Shown here: positions 52,265 to 62,151 of the stretch, piece after piece
Layout of the letters: each line of letters begins with the position of its first letter
Position numbering within the stretch: the first letter of the stretch is position 1
NCBI GenBank assembly: GCA_965205535.1
Contig: CBDBHH010000005.1
Coordinates: 3,286,001-3,350,000 of the forward strand
Reading direction: 5' to 3'
Source of the DNA: UBA8079 sp965205535
Lineage (GTDB): Bacteria > Pseudomonadota > Alphaproteobacteria > UBA6615
DNA: 64,000 nt
Notes under the pieces: generated by a model
The model's input: the letters and a program-made list of their open reading frames with translations, nothing else
Told to the model about the DNA's origin: nothing
Database searches by the model: none
Translations under genes and position numbers: made by a program

Positions 52265-53839
52265 CTAGATCGGCAGGGTTTGCGGCCGCCGGCGACGAAG
52301 CCAGACGACGATGAAAAGCCGGGTCAGCATCATGGCCGTAAACATGGACGTGATGATCCCGATGGATAGCGTCACCGCGAAACCCTTGATTGGCCCGGTG
52401 CCAAACTGGAACAGCAGGATGGCTGCGATCAGCGTGGTGAGATTTGAGTCGATAATCGTGGTCAGGGCGCGGCGGTAGCCGGCGTCGATCGCGGATATCG
52501 GTGTTCGCCCGTTACGGACTTCTTCCTTGATCCGTTCAAGAATGAGCACATTCGCATCAACCGCCATACCGATGGTCAACACGATTCCCGCGATACCCGG
52601 AAGTGTGAGCGTTGCCTGTAGCACCGAGAGCAGCGCCACGATCAGGGACAGGTTGAACAACAGAGCAACGGACGCCATCAGACCAAAAAGTCCGTAGCTG
52701 ACGACGATGAACACAACCACCGCGATCAGACCGATGATACTGGCGATCTTGCCGGCCTCGATTGAGTCTGCACCGAGCCCCGGCCCGACCGTGCGCTCTT
52801 CAAGAACGGTAAGAGGCGCTGGCAGGGCACCGGCGCGCAGCACGAGTGAAAGGTCATTCACCTGCTGCACCGTGAAACGGCCTGTGATGATTCCGCTGCC
52901 TCCAAGAATGGCAGTTTGGATCCGCGGCGCGCTGACGACTTCGCGATCGAGCACAATGGCAAGACGGCGTCCAACATTGTCAGCTGTTAATTCGCCAAAA
53001 CGTCGGCCGCCTGCCGCATCGAAACGGAAAGAAACGATGGGCTGACCGTCTTGGAAGGTTGGCTGGGCGTCGACCAGCCTGTCGCCGCCGACTTCAACAG
53101 TTCGGCGAACGACGTACGGGATGCGGCCTTCTGCTTCGGGACTGAACAGGAGCATCGACCCGGGCGGAAGATTCCCGCTCTCGGCATCCTGGATGGGAAC
53201 GGATTCATCCAGCATATGAAAGTTCAGTTTTGCCGTCTGGCCGAGCAGGCGTTTGATCCGTTCCGGGTCCTTGATGCCCGGCAACTGCACCAGAATTCGA
53301 TCCTGCCCCTGTTGCTGAATGACAGGTTCTGCGACACCCGTTTCATCCACCCGGCGGCGCACAATTTCGATGGATTGCTCAACCGCGCTCTGGCGACGGC
53401 CAGCCTCGGCTTCTTCGATCATCGCGAGGCGGAATCTCACATCATCTTCGATCTCGAGATCGAAGCCCTCTTCGAGATTACGAAGTCGGTCGCGTGCTGC
53501 ATCACTGTCTGCCGCGTCACGCAGGGTGAAAGCGATAGCCTTCCCTTCAACCCGCAATCCGGAATATCCAATGCGTGACCCACGTTGCCGCAACTCACGT
53601 CGAACGGTTGATTCGACGGATTCGAGGGTTTCACGAATAGCTGTTTCCACGCCGACCGACAGCAACAACGACGAACCGCCCTGCAGATCAAGGCCGAGGT
53701 TCATCCGGTTGGACGGCAAGAAACTCGACGTCTCGACCGCTTCATCCGGTTGCGGAAAAAAGTTCGGCGCGGCGTAAATCAGGCCGAGCAGCGCTATCAC
53801 GACCGTCGTGATAATCGCCCAACGAGGATAATTGACCAT
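52265..53839 (-). CDS. secD: Protein translocase subunit SecD
   Basis: 524 residues. N-terminal helix, then the periplasmic P1 domain (LGLDLQGGSSLLLSV, RRRVDETGVAEPVIQQQGQD), then the RND-type membrane part (LGADSIEAGKIASIIGLIAVVV, GMAVDANVLILERIKEEV). GMAVDANVLI contains the conserved acidic residue for proton coupling. Operon order yajC-secD-secF is standard. Confidence 0.96.
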   Translation of the reverse strand: MVNYPRWAIITTVVIALLGLIYAAPNFFPQPDEAVETSSFLPSNRMNLGLDLQGGSSLLLSVGVETAIRETLESVESTVRRELRQRGSRIGYSGLRVEGKAIAFTLRDAADSDAARDRLRNLEEGFDLEIEDDVRFRLAMIEEAEAGRRQSAVEQSIEIVRRRVDETGVAEPVIQQQGQDRILVQLPGIKDPERIKRLLGQTAKLNFHMLDESVPIQDAESGNLPPGSMLLFSPEAEGRIPYVVRRTVEVGGDRLVDAQPTFQDGQPIVSFRFDAAGGRRFGELTADNVGRRLAIVLDREVVSAPRIQTAILGGSGIITGRFTVQQVNDLSLVLRAGALPAPLTVLEERTVGPGLGADSIEAGKIASIIGLIAVVVFIVVSYGLFGLMASVALLFNLSLIVALLSVLQATLTLPGIAGIVLTIGMAVDANVLILERIKEEVRNGRTPISAIDAGYRRALTTIIDSNLTTLIAAILLFQFGTGPIKGFAVTLSIGIITSMFTAMMLTRLFIVVWLRRRRPQTLPI

Positions 53840-53876
53840 CCTGGCGGGTCCTTCCCGTTAGATAACAGGCAACAGG

Positions 53877-54302
53877 TTACTTGCGGCCGCCAAAGAGACC
53901 ACCGAGAAGCCCGCCACTGGACTGTCCGTCATTGGCAGTCGGGCCCACGACCGTCGGCCCACCCTTGCCCGGCGTCTGTCCACCGCCGGTTGCTGGCGCC
54001 GAGGTGAAGACATCGGAGATCGTACCGCGAAGGATATCCACCTTCACGCCATCGGAAATCTCGACGGTGACCTCATCGGTCTCTTCCTTCACCTTGGTCA
54101 CGGTGCCGATAATGCCGCCGCCGGTGAGCACGCGATCGCCGCGCTTCACCTGACCGAGCATCGCCCGGTGTTGTTTCATCTTGCGCTGTTGCGGTCGAAT
54201 GAGCAGAAAATAGAAAACCACAAAAATGAGGATGATCGGCAGGAACGATGTGAACGCATCGCCACCACCCAACCCCTGTGCATAGGCCGGCGTAATGAAC
54301 AT
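53877..54302 (-). CDS. yajC: Preprotein translocase subunit YajC
   Basis: 141 residues from ATG 54302 (GGAGGGG upstream; the longer frame to 54380 is rejected). One membrane segment (FLPIILIFVVFYFLLIRPQQ), then the conserved RKMKQHRAMLGQVKRGDRVLTGGGIIGTV soluble part; a Gly/Thr-rich tail follows, longer than in E. coli. Accessory partner of SecDF. Confidence 0.95.
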   Translation of the reverse strand: MFITPAYAQGLGGGDAFTSFLPIILIFVVFYFLLIRPQQRKMKQHRAMLGQVKRGDRVLTGGGIIGTVTKVKEETDEVTVEISDGVKVDILRGTISDVFTSAPATGGGQTPGKGGPTVVGPTANDGQSSGGLLGGLFGGRK

Positions 54303-54526
54303 GTCCCCTCCAGGGCGCTTATCTTGAAGTCGCCGGATGATAGCGACGCGGGACCGAATTGCAATGAAGGCTTGCAGCAAAATGCATTGAAATCACGGCA
54401 CAATGAGGGTTCTCGGCGCCGAAATGCAAAAATGTGATCTCCGTTGACCAAGAACCTGTCCGGGCTTAGGTTCCGCCCGCCTTTCGTGCCCGGCTATTTG
54501 GGCTCAAACCTATGGAACGAATTCCC

Positions 54527-55402
54527 ATGGAAGATCAGGAATTGGTACCGCTGCTGGGCCGCATCGCCGACGCACTGGACCGCATCGCCCCGCAAACGGA
54601 AACGACGACAGACCTGTCCGCAGCTGATGCCTATATCTGGCACGCGGATGGCCCCGACAAAGGCCATCTCGAGGCGGTTCCAGCTGTTAATCGCGTACCA
54701 TTGGGTCTGTTGAAGGGCATCGATGATCAGGCGGACACGCTGATCGAGAACACCCGTCGTTTTGCTAAAGGACTGCCGGCCAACAACGCATTGCTGTGGG
54801 GTGCAAGGGGGACGGGCAAGTCGAGCCTGGTGAAGGCGGCCCACGCCGAAATCAATCAGGAAACTGAAGACGGATTACTGCTGGTCGAAATACAGCGCGA
54901 GGACATCCAGTCCCTGCCCGCGCTTTTGACCACGTTGCGTGACAGCGGACGCCAGGCAATTTTGTTTTGCGATGACCTGAGCTTCGACAATTCCGACAGC
55001 AGCTACAAGTCACTCAAGGCCGTTCTGGAGGGCGGCATCGAAGGTCGCCCGGATAATGTCGTCTTCTACGCCACGTCGAACCGGCGCCACCTGCTGCCCC
55101 GCGACATGATGGAAAACGAGCGATCAACCGCTATCAACCCGTCAGAAGCCGTGGAAGAAAAAGTCTCGCTGTCGGACCGGTTCGGGCTCTGGCTTGGGTT
55201 CCACAACATCAATCAGGACACTTTCTTCGCCATGGTGCTCGCCTATTGCGACCATTTCGAGCTCGATGTCCCACCAGATCAGCTGCGCGCCGAAGCCAAG
55301 GAATGGTCGGTGACGCGCGGTTCACGCTCAGGCCGTGTGGCGTGGCAGTTTGTTCAGGAAGTCGCGGGCCGGATCGGCAAACCGATCGACTTGCGCAACT
55401 AA
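54527..55402 (+). CDS. DUF815-family AAA-type ATPase
   Basis: 291 residues from ATG 54527 (an ATG five codons earlier is possible). Walker A GARGTGKSSLVKAAH and a Walker B-like AILFCDDLSFD, with sensor region VVFYATSNRRHL. The insertion GIDDQADTLIENTRRFAKG and the closing GRVAWQFVQEVAG are typical of DUF815. It probably works as a chaperone-like or assembly ATPase; no substrate known. It separates the yajC operon from the divergent Pcm/LysM operon, a usual arrangement. Confidence 0.87.
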   Translation: MEDQELVPLLGRIADALDRIAPQTETTTDLSAADAYIWHADGPDKGHLEAVPAVNRVPLGLLKGIDDQADTLIENTRRFAKGLPANNALLWGARGTGKSSLVKAAHAEINQETEDGLLLVEIQREDIQSLPALLTTLRDSGRQAILFCDDLSFDNSDSSYKSLKAVLEGGIEGRPDNVVFYATSNRRHLLPRDMMENERSTAINPSEAVEEKVSLSDRFGLWLGFHNINQDTFFAMVLAYCDHFELDVPPDQLRAEAKEWSVTRGSRSGRVAWQFVQEVAGRIGKPIDLRN

Positions 55403-55406
55403 TCTG

Positions 55407-56378
55407 TCAGCCCGGCAGGAACTGTCCTGGGTCGACGGCTTTTGTGCCGCGCCGAACCTCGAAATGAAGTTGGGGATTGTCCACGCCGCCGGTTTTTCCG
55501 ACCTTGGCGACAACCTGGCCTCGGGTAACGATATCACCTCGCCGTACCAGCAATGAATCCGCATGGGCATAGGCCGTAATCAGGCCCCCGTCATGCTTGA
55601 TCAGCAACAGGTTCCCAAAACCGCGGATTTCCTTGCCGGCATACGCCACAACGCCATTCTCTGCTGCCCTCACCGGCGCGCCTCGCGGGGCTGCGATATT
55701 TACCCCGTCATTGTGTCGACCGCCGGTTTTAGATCCGAATGACGACACCACCCGGCCGTCGACCGGCCAGACGAACCCGCTACCGCCACGTGCCGGCGGG
55801 CGCGGTACGGATACGACCTGTCGTGGTGCTGCGGGTTTGGCCACGGGCCCCGAGGGTGATCCCGCCACCGGTTTCGTCGTGGTTGTGCTTTGTGTTGTAG
55901 ATGCTGTTGTGCTTGCGACCTGCGTTCCCGGACCGGCGTTGGCCGGCAATTGAAGACGCTGGCCGACATGAATTGTATAGGGCGACGGGATGTTGTTAAG
56001 CCGTACGATTGTTGTCATGTCGACGCCGAAACGGCGTGAGATGGCATAAACGGAATCGCCGCGCTGCACGGTGTAATTCCGGCTTTGCGGAAGCCGGAGC
56101 GCCTGGCCCGGCACGAGCAGATAGGGCGGCCTCAGCCTATTCCAGTCGATCAGCGCCCGCGTCGAGACACCATTTCGCTGGGCCACGCCATAAACCGTGT
56201 CCCCCCGTTGTACGACATAAGCACCAGCGGGAACCGATGCCTGGTTTTCGCTCTTGTAACTCCTGTCGATGATCTCGGCACGTCCGCCGGGCCCGGCGCA
56301 AGCCGCCAGAGTAGCGGCCGCAAGGACCAGCCAGGTCAGAGATCGCAAACGAGTGGTCCGGAAAGGCGTCGTTGCCAT
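55407..56378 (-). CDS. LysM/M23 peptidoglycan endopeptidase, lipoprotein (NlpD-like)
   Basis: 323 residues. Lipobox LAACAGPG at the N-terminus, two LysM domains (about 50-95 and 100-145, opening YVVQRGDTVYGVAQ and YTVQRGDSVYAIS), a Pro/Ser/Thr linker, then a C-terminal M23 metallopeptidase domain. The zinc-binding His/Asp of GGRHNDGVNIAA and His of LHFEVRRG are present, so it may be catalytically active, unlike NlpD-type activators that have lost them. It trims peptidoglycan or activates amidases at the septum. Encoded after pcm with a 2-nt gap. Confidence 0.93.
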   Translation of the reverse strand: MATTPFRTTRLRSLTWLVLAAATLAACAGPGGRAEIIDRSYKSENQASVPAGAYVVQRGDTVYGVAQRNGVSTRALIDWNRLRPPYLLVPGQALRLPQSRNYTVQRGDSVYAISRRFGVDMTTIVRLNNIPSPYTIHVGQRLQLPANAGPGTQVASTTASTTQSTTTTKPVAGSPSGPVAKPAAPRQVVSVPRPPARGGSGFVWPVDGRVVSSFGSKTGGRHNDGVNIAAPRGAPVRAAENGVVAYAGKEIRGFGNLLLIKHDGGLITAYAHADSLLVRRGDIVTRGQVVAKVGKTGGVDNPQLHFEVRRGTKAVDPGQFLPG

Positions 56379-56380
56379 GA

Positions 56381-57028
56381 TCAGCCTTCCGCAGCCTCGG
56401 CGACCCCCGGCAACAACGGCACGAAACGCACATCCATCAACGCTTCACTTTCCACCGCTGTCTCGGTCCGGCGATAACGCACGAGTTGCTGGACCCGGCT
56501 TTGTCCGCCGACCGGCATGATCATGATGCCGCCAATCTTCAGTTGATCGAGTAACTGCTGCGGCGGCGTGTCGCCCGCTGCCGTAACACTGATCCGGTCA
56601 AATGGTGCCTGTTCCGGCCAACCCTTCATGCCGTCCCCTGCCATGGTCACAACGTTGCTCAGGCCGAGTGCCTCGAACCGTGCATGCGCCTCGACCAGGA
56701 GAGGTCTGTGACGCTCGATCGTGTACACCCGGCGACACAAATGGGACAAAATTGCGGCGTGGTAGCCCGAGCCCGTGCCAACTTCGAGGAGCTTCTCGCG
56801 GTTTCCAAGCTCCAATCCCTGGATCATCGTCGCCACAACAAGCGGTTGGCTCAACGTCTGGCCGTACCCGATGGGTAGAGCCGTATCCTCATAGGCCCTG
56901 TCCTGGAACGCGTCGGGTACGAACATTTCGCGTGGGACGCTCTCAATCGCCGACAACGCCTTCGTGTCGGTGATACCCGCACTGCGTAGTGCGAGCACGA
57001 GGCGCGCTCGATGCGCGGGCGTGCTCAT
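56381..57028 (-). CDS. pcm: Protein-L-isoaspartate O-methyltransferase
   Basis: 215 residues. SAM fold with GLELGNREKLLEVGTGSGYHA (GxGxG) and the family N-terminus VPREMFVPDAFQDRAYEDTALPIGYGQT. Repairs isoaspartyl damage in aged proteins. Its ATG overlaps surE by 4 nt (ATGA), so the two are coupled; the pair surE-pcm is conserved. Confidence 0.94.
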   Translation of the reverse strand: MSTPAHRARLVLALRSAGITDTKALSAIESVPREMFVPDAFQDRAYEDTALPIGYGQTLSQPLVVATMIQGLELGNREKLLEVGTGSGYHAAILSHLCRRVYTIERHRPLLVEAHARFEALGLSNVVTMAGDGMKGWPEQAPFDRISVTAAGDTPPQQLLDQLKIGGIMIMPVGGQSRVQQLVRYRRTETAVESEALMDVRFVPLLPGVAEAAEG

Positions 57029-57825
57029 CGCTTGCGGTACCCTTTGAAAGCTTCGGCGAGTGGTTTCATCGCACGTTTGTTCGTGAAGTTCAGATCGACC
57101 GGTGTCACGGAGATACGTTTCTCCTCGACCGCTGCGAGATCTGTGCCCTTCTTGCCTTTCGCGTGGGTGGGTAACGCACCGACCCAGAAATAGCGCCCGC
57201 CGCGCGGATGCCGACTCTCAACAAGGGAATCCCCCATGGGACGGGTCCCCTGTTCCGTGATCTCGACACCGGCCACCTCCTCGGGTAGGCAATCGGGGAA
57301 GTTAATGTTGATGAAGGTCCGGTCCGGCCAGCCGGTGCGCAGCAGCTTTCGGATAACCCCCGGCGCGTGCTGCTCGGCGGTCGACCAATGGGTAAAGCTG
57401 CGGTCGAAATCGGTTTGCTGGCTGAGCGCAATTGCCGGCACACCAAGGATCGTGGCTTCCATGGCCGCAGCACAGGTACCTGAATAGGTAATGAACTCAC
57501 CCATGTTGCTGCCGCGATTGATTCCCGACAGCACGAGGTCGGGCTTGCGGTCCTTCAGGGCCTGGTGAATGCCCACCAGAACGCTGTCCGTCGGGGTTCC
57601 CTCTACCGCATAACGCCGGGTCGCGAGGCGTCGAAGCCAGATCGGATACCGCAGCGTGAGTGAATGCCCCGCACCGCTCTGCTCGTTCAGCGGTGCGCAG
57701 ATCCAGACATCGTCGGTGAGTTCGCGCGCAATGCGGTGCAGCACCTTGATGCCCGGCGCGCGCACGCCGTCATCATTTGAAATCAGAATGCGAAGCTTGC
57801 CGGTCTGTCTGGGAAACTCATACAT
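57025..57825 (-). CDS. surE: 5'-nucleotidase SurE
   Basis: 266 residues from ATG 57825. The metal-binding N-terminus ILISNDDGVRAPGIKVL (Asp-Asp) and SGINRGSNMG segment with Asn are intact. It dephosphorylates nucleoside monophosphates and is commonly beside pcm. The start overlaps the last codons of serS, so the order serS-surE-pcm is tightly coupled; a GTG two codons earlier is less likely. Confidence 0.95.
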   Translation of the reverse strand: MYEFPRQTGKLRILISNDDGVRAPGIKVLHRIARELTDDVWICAPLNEQSGAGHSLTLRYPIWLRRLATRRYAVEGTPTDSVLVGIHQALKDRKPDLVLSGINRGSNMGEFITYSGTCAAAMEATILGVPAIALSQQTDFDRSFTHWSTAEQHAPGVIRKLLRTGWPDRTFININFPDCLPEEVAGVEITEQGTRPMGDSLVESRHPRGGRYFWVGALPTHAKGKKGTDLAAVEEKRISVTPVDLNFTNKRAMKPLAEAFKGYRKR

Positions 57826-59104
57826 CGGCACGGATCACTTCGAGACCACCCATGTAGGGCTGTAGCGCTTCGGGCACGGTGATCGAGCCGTCCTCGTTCT
57901 GGTAATTCTCAAGTATGGCGATCAGCGCGCGCCCAACGGCAACTCCTGATCCATTGAGGGTATGGACATGCTCCGGGCCCTTTCCGTCACCGGCCGGACG
58001 ATATCGCGCATTCATGCGGCGTGCTTGGAAAGCCCGGGTGTTGGAGCAACTCGAAATCTCGCGATAGGTCGCCTGGCCCGGCATCCATACCTCGATGTCA
58101 TGGGTCTTGGCCGCACCAAATCCCGTATCACCGCTGCACAGGACAACAAGGCGATATGGCAGGCCGAGGCGCTTCAGGATCTCTTCCGCACAGTTCGTCA
58201 TCCGATCGAGTTCGGCGTCGGATTCATCCGGCGCGACAACCGAAACCAGTTCCACCTTGTAGAACTGGTGTTGTCGGAGCATGCCGCGTGTGTCCCGGCC
58301 CGCGGCCCCCGCTTCGGCACGGAAGCACGAGGTGTGTGCCGTCACGCGAACAGGTAACTCCGCGGCTTCGAGAATTTTGCCGGCGACCATATTTGTGAGC
58401 GGGACCTCGGCTGTCGGGATCAGCCAGCGCCCGTCTTCGGTGCGGAACAGATCGTCGGCGAACTTCGGAAGCTGGCCGGTGCCGAACAGCACTTCGTCGC
58501 GCACCAGCAGCGGCGGGCTGATTTCGGTGTAGCCATATTCGTCGGTATGGATATCGAGCATGAAGTCCGCGAGCGCGCGTTCCATGCGAGCGAGTGCACC
58601 CTTCAGGATGACGAACCGCGACCCGGACAATTCCGCCGCCGTCTCGAAATCCATCAGGCCGAGCGCCTCACCGAGGTCGAAATGCTCCTTCGGCTCAAAC
58701 CCAAAATTCGGAATATCTCCGAGGGTGCGGACCTCACGATTATCATCCTCGTCCGCACCGTCGGGAACATCGTCATCCAGAATATTGGGAAGCCCCGACA
58801 GCAGATCATTCAGGGTGTCGGATGCCTGTTTTTCTTCGGCCTCAACGGCCTCCATCTCGCCCTTGATTTCACCGACTTCCGCCTTGAGCTGTTCGGCCTC
58901 GTCCTTGCGGCCATCCTGCATCGCCGCACCAATTTGCTTCGAAGCCGCGTTGCGCCGCTCCTGCATCTCCTGCAGGCGCGTTTGTGCACCGCGTCGTTGC
59001 GCGTCGAGATTGAGCAGTTCGTCCGACAGAGGCTGGTCGCCGCGGCGCTCAAGGCTGCGATCAAACGCATCGGGATGCTCACGAATCCATCTGAGATCAA
59101 GCAT
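57818..59104 (-). CDS. serS: Seryl-tRNA synthetase
   Basis: 428 residues, class II. The N-terminal coiled-coil arm (LLNLDAQRRGAQTRLQEMQ through EAVEAEEKQ) precedes the catalytic core: motif 2 region TAHTSCFRAEAGAAGRDTRG with the class II Arg, and motif 3 GSGVAVGRALIAILENYQ. Cytoplasmic. surE begins inside its 3' end. The start MLDLRWIREHPDAFD is the family norm. Confidence 0.97.
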   Translation of the reverse strand: MLDLRWIREHPDAFDRSLERRGDQPLSDELLNLDAQRRGAQTRLQEMQERRNAASKQIGAAMQDGRKDEAEQLKAEVGEIKGEMEAVEAEEKQASDTLNDLLSGLPNILDDDVPDGADEDDNREVRTLGDIPNFGFEPKEHFDLGEALGLMDFETAAELSGSRFVILKGALARMERALADFMLDIHTDEYGYTEISPPLLVRDEVLFGTGQLPKFADDLFRTEDGRWLIPTAEVPLTNMVAGKILEAAELPVRVTAHTSCFRAEAGAAGRDTRGMLRQHQFYKVELVSVVAPDESDAELDRMTNCAEEILKRLGLPYRLVVLCSGDTGFGAAKTHDIEVWMPGQATYREISSCSNTRAFQARRMNARYRPAGDGKGPEHVHTLNGSGVAVGRALIAILENYQNEDGSITVPEALQPYMGGLEVIRADV

Positions 59105-59173
59105 GGGAAATCCGCCGACTAAAGGTCGCGCACTTATAGGGACTCCGGACGAATCGCGTCCAGTTCTGCCGAC

Positions 59174-60010
59174 TTAATTGTCTTCTTCAGCCTCGGCCGC
59201 CGCACGATCTTTTCCGCGCCCGATCAGGACGGCGCAATAGATCGAGATTTCATAGAGAACGATAATCGGTATCGCGAGCGCGAGTTGACTGAGCGGGTCC
59301 GGCGGCGTCAGCACGGCCGCGGCGACAAAGGCGATAACGATTGCATAGCGTCGCTTCTTCTTGAGGCCGTCGGCCGAGACGATCCCGACCTTTGCCAGAA
59401 GCGTCAGCACCACCGGAAGTTCGAAACTGATGCCGAAAGCAAAGATCAGACGCATTACCAGAGACAGGTATTCGTTGACCTTGGGTTCCAGTTGAATCGG
59501 GAGCCCACCGGACCCCGCGGCCAACTGTTCAAACCCGGTGAAGAACTGCCAGGCGACCGGCATCACGATGTAATAGACGAAGGCGCCGCCGCCGAAGAAC
59601 AGGAACGGGGTCGCGATCAGGAATGGCAGGAACGCACCCTTCTCGTTCTTGTAGAGACCCGGTGCGACGAACATATAAATCTGCGCGGCAAAAATCGGGA
59701 ACGAGAGGAAGGCGGCGGAGAAGAACGCGACCTTGATGTTGGTGAAGAATTTTTCGTGCAGGGCCGTGTAGATCAGGCGCCGATCACCGCCACTCCAGAC
59801 CGAGGCCAGCGGTTCGACCAGAAAATTGAAAAACGTGTCGGAAAAATAGAAGCAGACGAGAAAGACAACGACGAACGCGATCGCGGCATACATCAACCGG
59901 CGACGCAATTCGGTCAGGTGCTCGATCAGAGACATCTTTCGTTCATCGGCCCCCGTTTCCGGGCCCGCATCAACGGACGTTTCTTCCGGCTCTTGCGTGT
60001 CGGAGGTCAT
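59174..60010 (-). CDS. tatC: Twin-arginine translocase subunit TatC
   Basis: 278 residues with six membrane segments. The cytoplasmic MSLIEHLTELRRRLMYAA segment contains the signal-recognition region, and FFSAAFLSFPIFAAQIYMF, a loop with LYKNEKGAF and the ending AIPIIVLYEISIY are characteristic. ATG 60010 overlaps tatB by 4 nt. Works with TatAB to export folded proteins. Confidence 0.97.
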   Translation of the reverse strand: MTSDTQEPEETSVDAGPETGADERKMSLIEHLTELRRRLMYAAIAFVVVFLVCFYFSDTFFNFLVEPLASVWSGGDRRLIYTALHEKFFTNIKVAFFSAAFLSFPIFAAQIYMFVAPGLYKNEKGAFLPFLIATPFLFFGGGAFVYYIVMPVAWQFFTGFEQLAAGSGGLPIQLEPKVNEYLSLVMRLIFAFGISFELPVVLTLLAKVGIVSADGLKKKRRYAIVIAFVAAAVLTPPDPLSQLALAIPIIVLYEISIYCAVLIGRGKDRAAAEAEEDN

Positions 60011-60516
60011 GCGATGTCGCCGCTCTTGGCGGGTTTTGGCTCCTCGCCGCTCGATTCATCGGACCCCGTATCCGATGTCGCTACAGCAGGCTCGTCTGAT
60101 TTCGTCGTGCCATTGCTGTCTGCTGGCGTCGTGTCAAACGGTCCCGCGGCATCGCCATGAGGCGGTTCGGTATCCTCGGGTGGCGTGTAGGCGTTTTCGG
60201 CATCGAGAATGCTGTTACCCGACGGCAAATCGGGATCCTTATCGAGGCCGAGAAGGTCCGAATCAGATTCCGCGATGCTCTTCAGCGCTTCACCCGGGTC
60301 ATAGAAGTCGATGTCGTCCATCTGGCGTTTGACGTCGTCAAGACCGGATTCACGTGCGATATCATCGAGGCCGCTCTGGAACTCACGCGCCGCACCACGC
60401 AGTTTGCGCACCACCATCATGACCGTGCGTATTGCATTCGGCAGCTCTTTGGGGCCGATCACTATCAAGGCGATGACCATCACCAGCAACAGCTCTGGCC
60501 AACCGATATCAAACAT
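60007..60516 (-). CDS. tatB: Twin-arginine translocase subunit TatB
   Basis: 169 residues. The membrane helix MFDIGWPELLLVMVIALIVI and amphipathic region GPKELPNAIRTVMMVVRKLR match TatB, with a Pro/Asp-rich variable tail. Encoded 56 nt after tatA, overlapping tatC. Confidence 0.94.
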   Translation of the reverse strand: MFDIGWPELLLVMVIALIVIGPKELPNAIRTVMMVVRKLRGAAREFQSGLDDIARESGLDDVKRQMDDIDFYDPGEALKSIAESDSDLLGLDKDPDLPSGNSILDAENAYTPPEDTEPPHGDAAGPFDTTPADSNGTTKSDEPAVATSDTGSDESSGEEPKPAKSGDIA

Positions 60517-60572
60517 GATCGCGGGGTCCGTTCAGGTCCGAACTTACGTCAGACCTTTGAGTGCAGGCCGAG

Positions 60573-60806
60573 CTAGCTCTTGGCCGTTTCGTCTTCGCGT
60601 GCGGCCGTTGTGGCCGTCGTGGACGTGGTGTCTTCCTCGATCTTGCTCGATTCAGCGTTCGCGCCCTCGTCCTTCATATTGCTTTTGAAGGACTTAATGC
60701 CTTTGGCGACGTCGCCCATAAGGCTGGGAATCTTGCCACGCCCGCCGAAAAGAACCAGCACAACCACGAGGACAATGAGCCAATGCCAGATTGAAAACGT
60801 GCCCAT
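60573..60806 (-). CDS. tatA: Twin-arginine translocase subunit TatA
   Basis: 77 residues. MGTFSIWHWLIVLVVVLVLF membrane helix, then the amphipathic GGRGKIPSLMGDVAKGIKSFK, the TatA/E pattern. Highly charged tail. First gene of tatABC. Confidence 0.95.
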   Translation of the reverse strand: MGTFSIWHWLIVLVVVLVLFGGRGKIPSLMGDVAKGIKSFKSNMKDEGANAESSKIEEDTTSTTATTAAREDETAKS

Positions 60807-60938
60807 TTACATGCGCTCCAGTGTTTAGCTTCGGCGCCGGAATGTCCGGGGCCAATCGCCGGGACTATCGCAGAAAGGGATTCCCCCCGCAATGGTGACT
60901 CACACGCTCGTGCTGTCTAGCCCGTTGGGTTCGCAGTG

Positions 60939-62024
60939 TTATTTGCGCTCGTGTGCGCCCGATGTCGCAAAGACATAAGTCTGCGTGTCATCGCGCGATA
61001 CGGAAACCGCAGACCCCGTGTCCGGCAGAACCCGCCCATCCATGTGGACGCGTATATTCGTTGCGGCGGCATCATTCAGGCAGACATCGATCAGGCTGCT
61101 GCGGCCCAGAAAACGGGCCGCAACGACCGCTCCCTCGATACTTTTTGTGCCGGGCATCGGATCGCCTTGAGAAATGCTGAGGGCCTCTGGCCGGATAAGG
61201 ACTTCGACGTTTTGCCCCTCGGCATGCCCGTTGGTTGCAATCGGCCCGAGCGGAATGTGTACCTGCCCCGATGCGACCTGGCCCGCAAAGCGGTTCACAT
61301 CGCCAAAAAATGCCGCGACGAACGCATTGGCCGGCTCTCGATAAATTTCATCGGGGCTGCCGACTTGCCGCAGTTTCCCCTTGTCCATGACGGCGATCTT
61401 GTCGGCGAGGTACATCGCCTCTTCGGGATCATGGGTCACCATCAGGGTTGCGATACCCGCATCACGCAGGATCTCGGCCGCCTGGTCACGAACCAGATGG
61501 CGCAGCGAGGTGTCGAGACCCGAAAACGGTTCATCGAGCAAAACAATGCGCGGTCGAGGTGCGAGCGCGCGTGCGAGTGCTACCCGCTGCTGCTGCCCGC
61601 CCGACAATTGGTGCGGGTAGATCGACGCATAACCGGACATGCCGGTCCGATCGAGGGCATGCGCGACCTGCACGTCGCGCTCGTCGGAGGACAGATGTTT
61701 AAGTCCAAACGCGATGTTTCCGCGCACGGTCAGGTGCGGAAACAGAGCATAATCCTGGAACACGAGGCCGACATTGCGGTCTTCCGGCGGCACCGAAACG
61801 CGCCCGTCAGCCATAACCTCACCGCCGATCAGAACCTTACCCTGCTGCAGGGGTTCAAGCCCGGCGGCCACCCGCAACAATGTGGTCTTGCCGCAGCCGG
61901 AGGGACCCACCAGGCAAACCACCTCACCCGCCCCGACCGTCAGGTCGACATCGTCGACCGCGATCATGTCATCGAACCGATGCGTTAGGTGCTCAAGGGC
62001 AAGGTCGTTCAGGTCGCGCGCCAT
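60939..62024 (-). CDS. ABC transporter ATPase, FbpC/PotA-like importer type
   Basis: 361 residues. Walker A GPSGCGKTTLLRVAAGL, signature LSGGQQQRVALARAL, Walker B IVLLDEPFSGLD and H-loop MVTHDPEEAM are canonical, and a C-terminal TOBE-like domain follows (LIRPEALSISQGDP). This is the iron(III)/spermidine/thiamine importer ATPase type. No permease or binding protein is in the window nearby, so the partner genes must lie elsewhere or the gene is orphaned. It sits between scpB and tatA. Confidence 0.9.
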   Translation of the reverse strand: MARDLNDLALEHLTHRFDDMIAVDDVDLTVGAGEVVCLVGPSGCGKTTLLRVAAGLEPLQQGKVLIGGEVMADGRVSVPPEDRNVGLVFQDYALFPHLTVRGNIAFGLKHLSSDERDVQVAHALDRTGMSGYASIYPHQLSGGQQQRVALARALAPRPRIVLLDEPFSGLDTSLRHLVRDQAAEILRDAGIATLMVTHDPEEAMYLADKIAVMDKGKLRQVGSPDEIYREPANAFVAAFFGDVNRFAGQVASGQVHIPLGPIATNGHAEGQNVEVLIRPEALSISQGDPMPGTKSIEGAVVAARFLGRSSLIDVCLNDAAATNIRVHMDGRVLPDTGSAVSVSRDDTQTYVFATSGAHERK

Positions 62025-62151
62025 GTTCCAGCTTCAGGGGCCAACGATCAGGGCCCACGTCGGGTATCGGCCTCGTGGGCCGGTCTCGCTAAAGTCGGCG
62101 GAGCCTATTGAAAATGCATATCAGTCGCAACCGAGTGCATTCCGGCGACAC

